Shown here one piece after another: positions 1 through 5,541 of a stretch of DNA of 5,558 nucleotides; position 1 is the first letter of the stretch; each line of letters starts with the position of its first letter. Below the pieces are notes generated by a model. It saw only the letters and a program-made list of their open reading frames with translations, did not search any database and had not been told where the DNA came from. The DNA is from Dehalococcoidia bacterium (lineage in GTDB: Bacteria > Chloroflexota > Dehalococcoidia > Lucifugimonadales > JAGWBF01), in assembly GCA_021296025.1 (NCBI GenBank), contig JAGWBF010000075.1:1-5558 (forward strand), written 5' to 3'. A program made the translations under genes and the position numbers.

Positions 1-44
1 GGGGCCCCAAACCACCACCTGCGCCTCCTACCGTAGGCCAATGA
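1..44 (+). CDS. Possible 3' end of an upstream gene (partial)
   Basis: Reading from base 3, the window opens with an uninterrupted proline-rich stretch, GPKPPPAPPTVGQ, ending at a TGA at 42-44. It could be the C-terminal tail of a gene that begins before the window. Another frame also stays open for 11 codons to a TAG at 34-36, so the choice of frame is a guess based only on the low-complexity, tail-like look of the peptide. Such a short stretch open by chance is common. No function can be assigned. Confidence 0.18.
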   Translation, partial: GPKPPPAPPTVGQ

Positions 45-51
45 TCAACGT

Positions 52-134
52 CGTCGTTCCCGCGAAAGCGGGAACCTATCCAGGCCCAGGGGACGACGGT
101 CATGGCGTAAACTCCCGCTTTCGCGGAAGTGACG
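52..134. repeat. 83-bp palindromic element: two mirror-image GAAA-loop hairpins
   Basis: The element starts with CGTC (52-55) and ends with GACG (131-134). The left hairpin (56-75) is an 8-bp perfect stem, GTTCCCGC/GCGGGAAC, around a GAAA loop. The right hairpin (111-130) has stem ACTCCCGC/GCGGAAGT around TTTC, with one C-A mismatch that becomes a G-U wobble in the opposite-strand RNA. The 24-base right arm, reverse complemented, matches the left arm at 19 positions without gaps, so the unit is a large inverted repeat with a 35-base centre (76-110). This resembles REP/BIME or neisserial dRS3-like intergenic repeats with ATTCCCGC...GCGGGAAT cores. It lies upstream of the operon and could end or stabilise an upstream transcript, but no T-run follows either stem. 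Only one copy is present in this window. Confidence 0.72.
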
Positions 135-205
135 GAAGTGAGTGGAGCGGCGGGTGTGGCAGGGGCGGGGACCGCGAATTGGCGATTTATGCAAGGTCAG
201 CAGCC

Positions 206-217
206 AAGGAGAAGGGA
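206..217 (+). promoter_or_regulatory. Ribosome binding site of the first gene
   Basis: The purine-rich run AAGGAGAAGGGA ends 5 bases before the ATG at 223. It contains an AAGGAG core (206-211, 11 bases from the ATG) and a GGGA core (214-217). It supports starting translation at the ATG-ATG pair (223/226) rather than at the in-frame ATG at 142, which would put 27 polar residues in front of the signal peptide. Confidence 0.65.
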
Positions 218-222
218 AGACC

Positions 223-1515
223 ATGATGTGGACTCTCCCTGAATCCCGGCGCAGAGTCTCCTCGTTCTTGCCCTTGGTCATTTTCTTAAGTCTTGCAGTG
301 GTAATGGTATTTGTCCCATTGCATGGAGCCTCGGCCCAAGAGGTGGCAGAGGTGCGGGGGGAAGTTGTAAATGGGACTGAGGGGAGCCAAATCCCGACTG
401 GGCTGGAGGTGCTGCTCCACCGGTTTGGCGACGAAGGGCAAATCGAAATCCTATCAACATCCACACAGAAAGATGGCGCCTTCATCTTCACCTCGGTGGA
501 AATTGTGGAAGACAGCACTTATGCTGTGGCCGTCAACTATCAGGATGTCCTGTACAGCGCTTCCGTGCCGTCCCCCATTGGTACCCAACCCGTCGAGCTG
601 AAGGTGTACGAGGTGGTACAGGATATCGACGCCATCAGCGTCGATGCCCACGCCGTGCTCGTCAACGAAGGGCCCGATGAGCAGAGCCTGTTCGTGCTGG
701 AGGCTGTCGGGATTGTCAACGATGGAGACCGCACCTTTGTGCCCGACCTGGAACAGCCGGTCAACTTCAACTTCATGCGCTTTTCCCTGCCTGAGGGGGC
801 GACTGAGCTGGATGTGGGGTCTGACCTGCCCGGCGGAGAGGTCATAAACATAGGCACCGGCTTTGCCCTGACAGCCCCGGTTACACCGGGAATCCACCAG
901 GTAACCTACACCTACCAGATGCCCTACTCCGACGGTTCGGCCACCATTGAAAAGTCCTTCCATATGGGGGCCGACAGGTTCACTGTGCTGCTGCGCGAAG
1001 GCTTGGGGTTTTTCGCCTATGCCTCTCTCGATGACGGGATACAGGCAGAGACAGTGGATATCGGAGGGATCGATTACACCTCCTGGGAGTTGAACGATCT
1101 CGTACCCGGAGGAAGGGTGTCCCTGCGGGTGTCGGGCCTGCCCACCATATCCTGGTGGAGTAGGGCGGGCGAGACCCTGACCGAGGGAGGACTTCTGAAG
1201 ATTTGGATTCCCATCACCCTGGTTGTGGTGCTGCTAGCCTTGCTTTGCATTGGACTGATAGCATCCTACAAGCGGGCAAGGTTACTCCCGTCCGGTCAAG
1301 GAAGTCGGGAAACCCAGCCGGGCTCTGTGGAAGACGTTGGCAACATGGATGAAGAACAGCTTGTTCAGAGGATCGCTGACCTGGACGACCTGTACGCCCA
1401 GGGCGATATGCCCGATAGTGAATACAAGGCAGCCCGGGAGGCAGCAAAGGGCCGTCTGCTCCGGCTGGCTATGGACAGGGATGATGCATCCAAATTGCAG
1501 AGGGAAGAAGCTTGA
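223..1515 (+). CDS. Exported single-pass membrane protein: carboxypeptidase-regulatory-like domain and CcmI-like cytosolic tail
   Basis: This 430-residue protein is probably part of an envelope thiol-redox or cytochrome c maturation unit, but its exact role is unknown. Seen: residues 1-38 form a Sec signal peptide (RRR, then a hydrophobic stretch, then ASA before Q39). Residues 40-115 look like a carboxypeptidase-regulatory/prealbumin-like beta domain (VRGEVVNGT, DGAFIFTSV). Residues 125-305 are a second beta-rich extracytoplasmic region with LPEGATELDVG and APVTPGIHQVTYTYQMPY. A transmembrane helix spans about 326-347, followed by KRAR. The cytosolic tail (376-428) is charged and helical, with EEQLVQRIADLDDLYAQGD and EYKAAREAAKGRLLRL. 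That tail resembles the helical segment of CcmI and of zinc-ribbon proteins near ccm clusters (recalled, not searched). The start at 223 is chosen for its ribosome site and signal peptide. The stop overlaps the TTG of the thioredoxin gene, so the two are probably translationally coupled. The domain layout is clear; the function is inferred. Confidence 0.85.
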   Translation: MMWTLPESRRRVSSFLPLVIFLSLAVVMVFVPLHGASAQEVAEVRGEVVNGTEGSQIPTGLEVLLHRFGDEGQIEILSTSTQKDGAFIFTSVEIVEDSTYAVAVNYQDVLYSASVPSPIGTQPVELKVYEVVQDIDAISVDAHAVLVNEGPDEQSLFVLEAVGIVNDGDRTFVPDLEQPVNFNFMRFSLPEGATELDVGSDLPGGEVINIGTGFALTAPVTPGIHQVTYTYQMPYSDGSATIEKSFHMGADRFTVLLREGLGFFAYASLDDGIQAETVDIGGIDYTSWELNDLVPGGRVSLRVSGLPTISWWSRAGETLTEGGLLKIWIPITLVVVLLALLCIGLIASYKRARLLPSGQGSRETQPGSVEDVGNMDEEQLVQRIADLDDLYAQGDMPDSEYKAAREAAKGRLLRLAMDRDDASKLQREEA

Positions 1516-2117
1516 GGGACGCCAGCCCCGCATCCCCTGAAGGTGACAAAAGGGGGAACCTGAAGCGCACCCTGATCATATTGGCCGCCCTGGTCCCGCT
1601 GGCTGTTTTCTTTGGAATGCTGGCCTGGGGTGTGGGTTGGTCCGAAAACCGGATAGGACGTCCCGGCATCAACACCTCCTTCGGAGATGCCTCCCTTGAC
1701 CCGGAGCCGGCCCCGTTGTTCGAAGGTGTTACATTGGATGGCGACTCCCTCAGCCTGGCCTCCCTGAAGGGCCAGGTGGTTGTGCTGGACTTCTGGTCGT
1801 CCTGGTGCCCTCCTTGCAGAAACGAAGCTCCGGGCCTTGCGGAGGTGTACGCCGAATACCGCGATGAAGGTGTCGAGTTCCTGGGGATGGCCCTTTGGGA
1901 CACGGAAGAGAACGTGAGGGATTTCGTGGAGGAGCTGGATGTTCCCTATCCCAACCTCCTGGATGACAGGGGGAGCATTGCTATAGACTACGGGGTGGTG
2001 AAGATTCCGGAGAAGTTCTTCATCGACAGGGAAGGCAACCTCGTGCGTGTCTTTTCGGGGCCCACCGATCCCGACGATATGCGAGAGGCTTTAGACATCA
2101 TCTTGGAGGGTCCATAG
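1512..2117 (+). CDS. TlpA/ResA/CcmG-like membrane-anchored thioredoxin (thiol:disulfide oxidoreductase)
   Basis: This 201-residue protein is predicted to reduce disulfides outside the membrane, typically in apocytochrome c CXXCH motifs before haem attachment. An N-terminal helix at about 18-41 (LKRTLIILAALVPLAVFF) anchors it. The thioredoxin/AhpC-TSA domain runs from about 65 to the end: PAPLFEGVTLDGDSLSLASL, then VVVLDFWSSWCPPC with active cysteines C99 and C102. The cis-proline segment KIPEKFFIDREGNLV (P166) is of the CcmG/DsbE kind rather than that of a general cytosolic thioredoxin. The length suits the family. The start is TTG at 1512, overlapping the upstream stop by 4 bases, with AGAGGGA at 1499-1505 as ribosome site. 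A CTG at 1560 just after AGGGGG would remove 16 residues and cannot be excluded. The link to the preceding gene suggests cytochrome maturation, but other thiol substrates are possible. Confidence 0.92.
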   Translation: MRDASPASPEGDKRGNLKRTLIILAALVPLAVFFGMLAWGVGWSENRIGRPGINTSFGDASLDPEPAPLFEGVTLDGDSLSLASLKGQVVVLDFWSSWCPPCRNEAPGLAEVYAEYRDEGVEFLGMALWDTEENVRDFVEELDVPYPNLLDDRGSIAIDYGVVKIPEKFFIDREGNLVRVFSGPTDPDDMREALDIILEGP

Positions 2118-2148
2118 CCTTCTGGCCATGGGCCACAGAGAAGAATAG

Positions 2149-3150
2149 TTGCAGTTCGATCGCGAAGATAGCTCTGATGACAGCCCCATTGCCCTTGCCA
2201 TCGACCTGGGAGGCACATGGGTACGGGCGGCCCTGGTCACCCGAGCCGGCCTTATTGCCTGGAGGGGACGCGCGCCCACAGGCTCTCAAGACCCCGGGGA
2301 TGTGATCGTCGGCCGGGTCAACGACCTGATTGACGAGGCTCTGTCAGGTGAGGCCGCGGAGCAAGTCGCGGGCATCGGTATAGCGGTGGCAAGCCCCGTC
2401 GATCCGAAAACCGGCATTATGTACGCGCCTCCTAACCTCATGAACCTGGATGGAGTCTCCTTCAAGAAGATATGGTCGGACAAAGGGCGCTGGCCAGTCA
2501 TTACGGGCAACGATGCGACCTTGGCAGCCCTGGGAGAATATACCTATGGCGCAGGTATGGGGTCGAAGACCTTGGTTTACATAACCCAAAGCACGGGCAT
2601 TGGGGGAGGCATCGTTGCCGACGGAAGGCTCGTAGAAGGTGCCTACGGGATGGCGGGGGAGATTGGCCACATGTGCATTGATGCCTCCGGCCCCCTGTGC
2701 AAATGCGGTCACCGGGGGTGCTTGGAGAGCTACGCCTCCGGCACAGCCATCGCCGAAGCAGCGCGCAGTCTGGCCCAAACAAGGAACGATTCGGTGCTGG
2801 CCAGCATGGTCGATGGCGACCTTGGGAATTTAACCTCGGAGCATGTCTTCCAAGCTGCCAGAAGGGGAGACCAGGTTTCCAGGGACCTCCTGGACAGGGT
2901 CAGCCAGGCTATGGGAGTGGGGCTGGTGAACGTTCTCCACCTCTTCAATCCGGACACGATAGTCATGGGTGGCGGCGTGTCCCAAAACTGGGACTACCTG
3001 CGGCCCATGGTCGAGGAGTACCTTCAGGGGAATGCCATGGAGCATATCCGCAAGCTGGGGTACAGGATTGTGGTAACGTCCCTGGGCGATGATATCGGGC
3101 TCCTGGGTGCTGCGGCGATGGTCTGGGCCCACTCCGAAGGGAGTCCATAA
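2149..3150 (+). CDS. ROK-family sugar kinase, probable glucokinase
   Basis: This cytosolic kinase of 333 residues is predicted to phosphorylate a hexose with ATP, most likely glucose to glucose-6-phosphate. Seen: an N-terminal phosphate-binding ALAIDLGGTWVRAAL (15-29), the sugar/catalytic GNDATLAALGE with D122 as likely base, a second phosphate loop TGIGGGIVADG (149-159), and the ROK signature GEIGHM (170-175). The zinc motif CKCGHRGCLE has C184, C186 and C191 with H174 as expected ligands, and the adenosine-site GGGVS is at 274-278. The length is normal and no key residue is missing. The start is TTG at 2149: an in-frame TAG lies directly before it, and no ATG or GTG precedes the first strand. 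The weak purine stretch GAGAAG (2138-2143) is the only ribosome site. N-acetylglucosamine or mannose kinases share all these motifs, so the substrate is inferred. The gap to the thioredoxin gene is 31 bases. Confidence 0.93.
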   Translation: MQFDREDSSDDSPIALAIDLGGTWVRAALVTRAGLIAWRGRAPTGSQDPGDVIVGRVNDLIDEALSGEAAEQVAGIGIAVASPVDPKTGIMYAPPNLMNLDGVSFKKIWSDKGRWPVITGNDATLAALGEYTYGAGMGSKTLVYITQSTGIGGGIVADGRLVEGAYGMAGEIGHMCIDASGPLCKCGHRGCLESYASGTAIAEAARSLAQTRNDSVLASMVDGDLGNLTSEHVFQAARRGDQVSRDLLDRVSQAMGVGLVNVLHLFNPDTIVMGGGVSQNWDYLRPMVEEYLQGNAMEHIRKLGYRIVVTSLGDDIGLLGAAAMVWAHSEGSP

Positions 3151-3155
3151 TGGCG

Positions 3156-3179
3156 CCCCAATGGACGTGGGGGTGTCCA
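3156..3179 (+). other. Overlapping inverted repeats (possible H-type pseudoknot) in the kinase-glycosyltransferase gap
   Basis: Two 5-bp stems interleave in this 45-base gap: CCCCA (3156-3160) with TGGGG (3168-3172), and TGGAC (3162-3166) with GTCCA (3175-3179). The order is that of an H-type pseudoknot, or of two mutually exclusive hairpins. The structure ends 4 bases before the ribosome site of the glycosyltransferase gene. There is no T-run, so it is not a classical terminator. In G/C-rich sequence such short stems can arise by chance. Confidence 0.3.
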
Positions 3180-3183
3180 GCCT

Positions 3184-3190
3184 GGGAGGA
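3184..3190 (+). promoter_or_regulatory. Ribosome binding site fixing the TTG start at 3196
   Basis: GGGAGGA lies 5 bases before the TTG at 3196, the strongest Shine-Dalgarno match on the + strand of this window. It decides the unusual start: the conserved glycosyltransferase strand LVLPTYNEAEN begins six codons later, and no ATG or GTG is available between. Confidence 0.7.
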
Positions 3191-3195
3191 CCGCG

Positions 3196-3942
3196 TTGGC
3201 TGAAATAGGGCTGGTCCTGCCGACCTACAACGAAGCCGAGAACCTGCCTGGGCTGGTTGATAGGCTGCAGGCCCTGCCTCTACCTGGCGACCTTTGGACC
3301 GTGGTTGTGGATGACGACAGCCCCGACGGCACCGCCGAAGTGGTGCGCCACCTGGCATCCCGATACCCGGGGATATCACTGTTGTCCCGCCAAGGAGTAC
3401 GGGGTCTGGGGTCCGCGATCCGGGATGGCCTGCGGTCCTGCCTGGAAGAGGGCTGCCGGTACATCGTCACCATGGATGCGGATGGGTCCCATGACCCCAC
3501 CGAGCTCACGGACCTGCTTCACGCCGCCACGTCCCAGGAGGCAGACCTTGTGACGGGGAGCCGGTACATCTCCGGGGGCAGGGTCAAGGACTGGGAGTGG
3601 CGCCGGCGGCTCCAAAGCAGGCTGGCTAACCTGATGACCCGATATCTTCTCGGTACACCCAATGAGTCCACGACTAATTACCGGGTTTACGGCCAGTCGG
3701 CTGCGAGGATTGTGGTGGAGCGCTCTACGGCGAATCACTACGAGTTTCAGGTGGAGTCTATGCTCCTGGCCATCAGCCAACGCCTAAAGGTGGTGGAGGT
3801 GCCCATCACCTTTATTGGACGTACCGAGGGGGAAAGCAAGCTGGGCGTGTCCCAGGTGCTGAAATGGGGGACCTTCTTCCTGTCGGAGTTGGCCCCCTTT
3901 CACCTGAGGAGGGGCAAATACGCCCGTCAAGTCCTGGCCTGA
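3196..3942 (+). CDS. GT2 glycosyltransferase, polyprenol-phosphate mannose synthase (DPM1-like)
   Basis: This 248-residue enzyme is predicted to transfer a sugar, in this family usually mannose from GDP-mannose, to a polyprenyl phosphate at the inner face of the membrane. The product serves as lipid-linked donor for glycans or glycoproteins. Seen: PTYNEAENL (9-17), VVDDDSPDGT (37-46), GVRGLGSAIRDGL (67-79), the metal-binding MDADGSHDP (93-101, D94/D96), GSRYISGG (121-128), W133 with the RRR and S..AN that follow, and VPITF with RTEGESKL (209-216). These are in DPM1 order. It is a single soluble domain with no C-terminal membrane helices. One departure: where DPM1 relatives usually have D-x-T-x-x-[FY]-R, this protein reads ESTTNYR (157-163), with Glu in place of Asp. 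The start is TTG with a good ribosome site. It follows the kinase by 45 bases and is probably cotranscribed. Donor sugar and acceptor are inferred; dolichyl-phosphate glucose synthases are close relatives. Confidence 0.9.
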   Translation: MAEIGLVLPTYNEAENLPGLVDRLQALPLPGDLWTVVVDDDSPDGTAEVVRHLASRYPGISLLSRQGVRGLGSAIRDGLRSCLEEGCRYIVTMDADGSHDPTELTDLLHAATSQEADLVTGSRYISGGRVKDWEWRRRLQSRLANLMTRYLLGTPNESTTNYRVYGQSAARIVVERSTANHYEFQVESMLLAISQRLKVVEVPITFIGRTEGESKLGVSQVLKWGTFFLSELAPFHLRRGKYARQVLA

Positions 3943-3970
3943 CCCTTAGGGCACCTATGGCCCCGGGGGA

Positions 3971-5380
3971 TCAGTGGAAGGCGACCATCTTTAGCTCGGT
4001 CATCTCCTGTACGGCGTAGTAGGGCCCTTCTTTGCCCATGCCGCTGTCCTTTAGTCCTCCGTAGGGCATTAGGTCTGCCCTGAACTGGGGACTGGAGTTG
4101 ATCATCAGGTTGCCCGAATGGACCTCCCGGGCAAACCGCATAGCCCACTCCAGGTTCTGGGTGAACAGCCCCGCCGACAGACCGTATATGGTGTCGTTGG
4201 CCATGGTGATGGCTTCGTCGATATCCTTGAAGTGGCTGACTGCCACTGCCGGCCCGAACAGCTCATCGTAGGATATGCGCATAGTAGGGGTTACGTCGGC
4301 CACAACCGTGGGTGCGTGCAGGGTGCCTTCCCTGTCCCCGCCGGCCACAACCCTGGCCCCTGAACTCACCGCCTCCTCTATCCAGTCGCCAACTCGAATG
4401 GCATCGGACTCCCGTATCATGGGTCCCATCTGCGTCCCCTGGGCTTGGGGATTGCCCACGTTCATTCGCTCCACCTGGGGTTTCAGGACATCCAGGTACT
4501 CCCCGTACACCTTGGCATCGACAAGCACCCGCTGGGTTGAGATGCAGACCTGCCCGGCATTGGAGTAACCGCTGGCAATGGTAGCTTGGGCGACCTTGTC
4601 CAGGTCTGCGTCGGGCATGATGATCATGGGGCTGTTGGAGCCGAGCTCCATCGTCACCTTCTTGATGCCGGCCTTCTGGCAAATGCGCTCGCCCACATCT
4701 CTGCTGCCGGTGAAGGAGATCTTCCTCACCCGCCGGTCGGTGCTCAAGGCGTCGCCTATCTCGCCTCCCGGACCGGTGACGCACTGGACGGCTTCAGGCG
4801 GCAGGCCTGCTTCCAGCAGCACCTCGGTCAGCTTCAGCGCCGACAAGGGGGTGTCCGAGGCTGGCTTGATGATCACGGCGTTCCCCGCGGCCAGGGCGGG
4901 GCCGACCTTGTGGCACACCAGGTTCAGAGGGAAGTTGAAGGGACAAATGGCCGCAACCACGCCGCAAGGCACCCGTATGGTGAAGCCGAAAGCCTTGCCG
5001 GTGCCCGGCGCTGCATCCAACGGCACGGTCTCGCCATGGATGCGCTTTCCCTCCTCGGCCGACATGGTCAGGGTCTGTACCGCCCTCCCGATCTCGCCCC
5101 TGGCTTCGGCAATTGTCTTTCCCTCTTCCATGCTGAGAATTCGGGCGTGCTCTTCGGACCGCTCGGCGATCAGGTCGGCAGCCTTCTTGATGATCAGGTA
5201 GCGTTCATAGGACGGCATCCTTGCCATGATGTCGGCGCCTACAACGGCGCTGGAGATGGCCGCATCCACATCGCCTGCATCGCCCCTGGGGACTGTATCT
5301 ATCTCGATGGAGTCGTAGGGGTTGAGAACGGGCATTTTGGCGGACTTATCGACCCACTGTCCAGCTATGTACATCTTCAT
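3971..5380 (-). CDS. NAD(P)-dependent aldehyde dehydrogenase, lactaldehyde/glyceraldehyde-3-phosphate type
   Basis: This 469-residue enzyme oxidises an aldehyde to its carboxylate in the cytosol. Seen, numbered from the ATG at 5380: the oxyanion Asn in PFNFP (N149), the cofactor-binding Lys in IIKPASDTP (K172), the Rossmann turn SFTGS (about 223-227), the general-base Glu in MELGSNSP (E245), the nucleophile Cys in GQVCIS (C279), and ELFGP (E373). All catalytic residues are present and the length is normal. NAGQVCISTQRVLV and the ending PYGGLKDSGMGKEGPYYAVQEMTELK recall the CofA/MJ1411 lactaldehyde, sulfolactaldehyde and GapN-like branch (recalled, not searched). The substrate is therefore open. 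The start is ATG at 5380 (MKMYIAGQW), preceded by TAAGGGAGGT. An ATG at 5416 would add 12 residues but has no ribosome site and lies inside the predicted -10. The gene converges on the glycosyltransferase and appears to be monocistronic within the window. Confidence 0.94.
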   Translation of the reverse strand: MKMYIAGQWVDKSAKMPVLNPYDSIEIDTVPRGDAGDVDAAISSAVVGADIMARMPSYERYLIIKKAADLIAERSEEHARILSMEEGKTIAEARGEIGRAVQTLTMSAEEGKRIHGETVPLDAAPGTGKAFGFTIRVPCGVVAAICPFNFPLNLVCHKVGPALAAGNAVIIKPASDTPLSALKLTEVLLEAGLPPEAVQCVTGPGGEIGDALSTDRRVRKISFTGSRDVGERICQKAGIKKVTMELGSNSPMIIMPDADLDKVAQATIASGYSNAGQVCISTQRVLVDAKVYGEYLDVLKPQVERMNVGNPQAQGTQMGPMIRESDAIRVGDWIEEAVSSGARVVAGGDREGTLHAPTVVADVTPTMRISYDELFGPAVAVSHFKDIDEAITMANDTIYGLSAGLFTQNLEWAMRFAREVHSGNLMINSSPQFRADLMPYGGLKDSGMGKEGPYYAVQEMTELKMVAFH

Positions 5381-5390
5381 ATGGCTAAGG

Positions 5391-5400
5391 ACCTCCCTTA
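5391..5400 (-). promoter_or_regulatory. Ribosome binding site of the aldehyde dehydrogenase
   Basis: On the - strand this reads TAAGGGAGGT, a near-consensus Shine-Dalgarno, 10 bases before the ATG at 5380. It favours that ATG over the in-frame ATG at 5416, which has nothing similar in front of it. Confidence 0.72.
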
Positions 5401-5414
5401 ATGGTTGGGAATTC

Positions 5415-5443
5415 ATACTAAGCTACAAGTTTGGCAGGGTCAA
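5415..5443 (-). promoter_or_regulatory. Sigma-70-type promoter of the aldehyde dehydrogenase
   Basis: On the - strand, TTGACC (5443-5438, 5 of 6 to the -35 consensus) is followed after exactly 17 bases by TAGTAT (5420-5415, 4 of 6 to the -10 consensus). Transcription would start near 5407, leaving a leader of about 27 bases that contains the ribosome site. The fit of promoter, leader and ribosome site is good, but no experiment supports it and the -10 is imperfect. Confidence 0.5.
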
Positions 5444-5511
5444 TTGGAAGCCAAATCACACGTTGTGGGGACTGGAGTTTCCCGGTTGGCGTATTCCCCC
5501 AAGTGGTGTAC

Positions 5512-5517
5512 TATAAT
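5512..5517 (+). promoter_or_regulatory. Consensus -10 box (TATAAT) pointing out of the window
   Basis: A perfect TATAAT lies on the + strand in an AT-richer patch. The best -35 candidate, TTGGCG (5486-5491), is 20 bases away, longer than usual, and there is no extended -10 TG. It may drive a + strand gene starting beyond 5558, divergent from the aldehyde dehydrogenase. Confidence 0.3.
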
Positions 5518-5541
5518 GAGACTGATACTTAAATGAGACTG
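5515..5541. repeat. Direct repeat AATGAGACTG (two copies, 17-bp period)
   Basis: AATGAGACTG occurs at 5515-5524 and 5532-5541. The first copy overlaps the TATAAT at 5512-5517. Two identical 10-mers at this spacing beside a promoter-like box could be a tandem operator, but the region is cut by the window edge. Confidence 0.4.

Noticed and set aside
142..222. N-terminal extension of the first gene to the ATG at 142
   Set aside because: It would place 27 polar residues before a typical signal peptide and ignore the ribosome site at 206-217.
41..226. A 61-codon + strand open frame starting MINVVVPAKAG
   Set aside because: It is a reading of the hairpin element itself; VVPAKAG is what the repeat arm encodes in that frame. 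No ribosome site precedes it.
45..518. A 157-codon open frame on the - strand over the hairpin element and signal-peptide region
   Set aside because: It runs through the palindromic repeat and antisense to the exported protein gene. The peptide is Ser/Thr/Arg/Pro-rich with no recognisable motif.
2123..2135. Small inverted repeat TGGCC-ATG-GGCCA between the thioredoxin and kinase genes
   Set aside because: A 5-bp stem with a 3-base loop and no T-run. Too weak for a terminator and likely by chance.
3943..3970. Bidirectional terminator between the convergent genes
   Set aside because: The 28-base gap contains only CCCCGGGG and no stem-loop with T-runs in either direction.
4586..5401. A 271-codon open frame on the + strand opposite the aldehyde dehydrogenase
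   Set aside because: It is fully antisense to a clear enzyme gene. Its composition (rich in G, H, Q, R and low-complexity) is what a GC-biased reverse frame gives, with no domain motif.
4086..5479. A shared 14-mer TGGGGACTGGAGTT at 4086-4099 (inside the aldehyde dehydrogenase gene) and 5466-5479 (upstream of it)
   Set aside because: One copy is in a coding region and the flanks do not match. A single match of this length is borderline by chance in a window of this size and composition.
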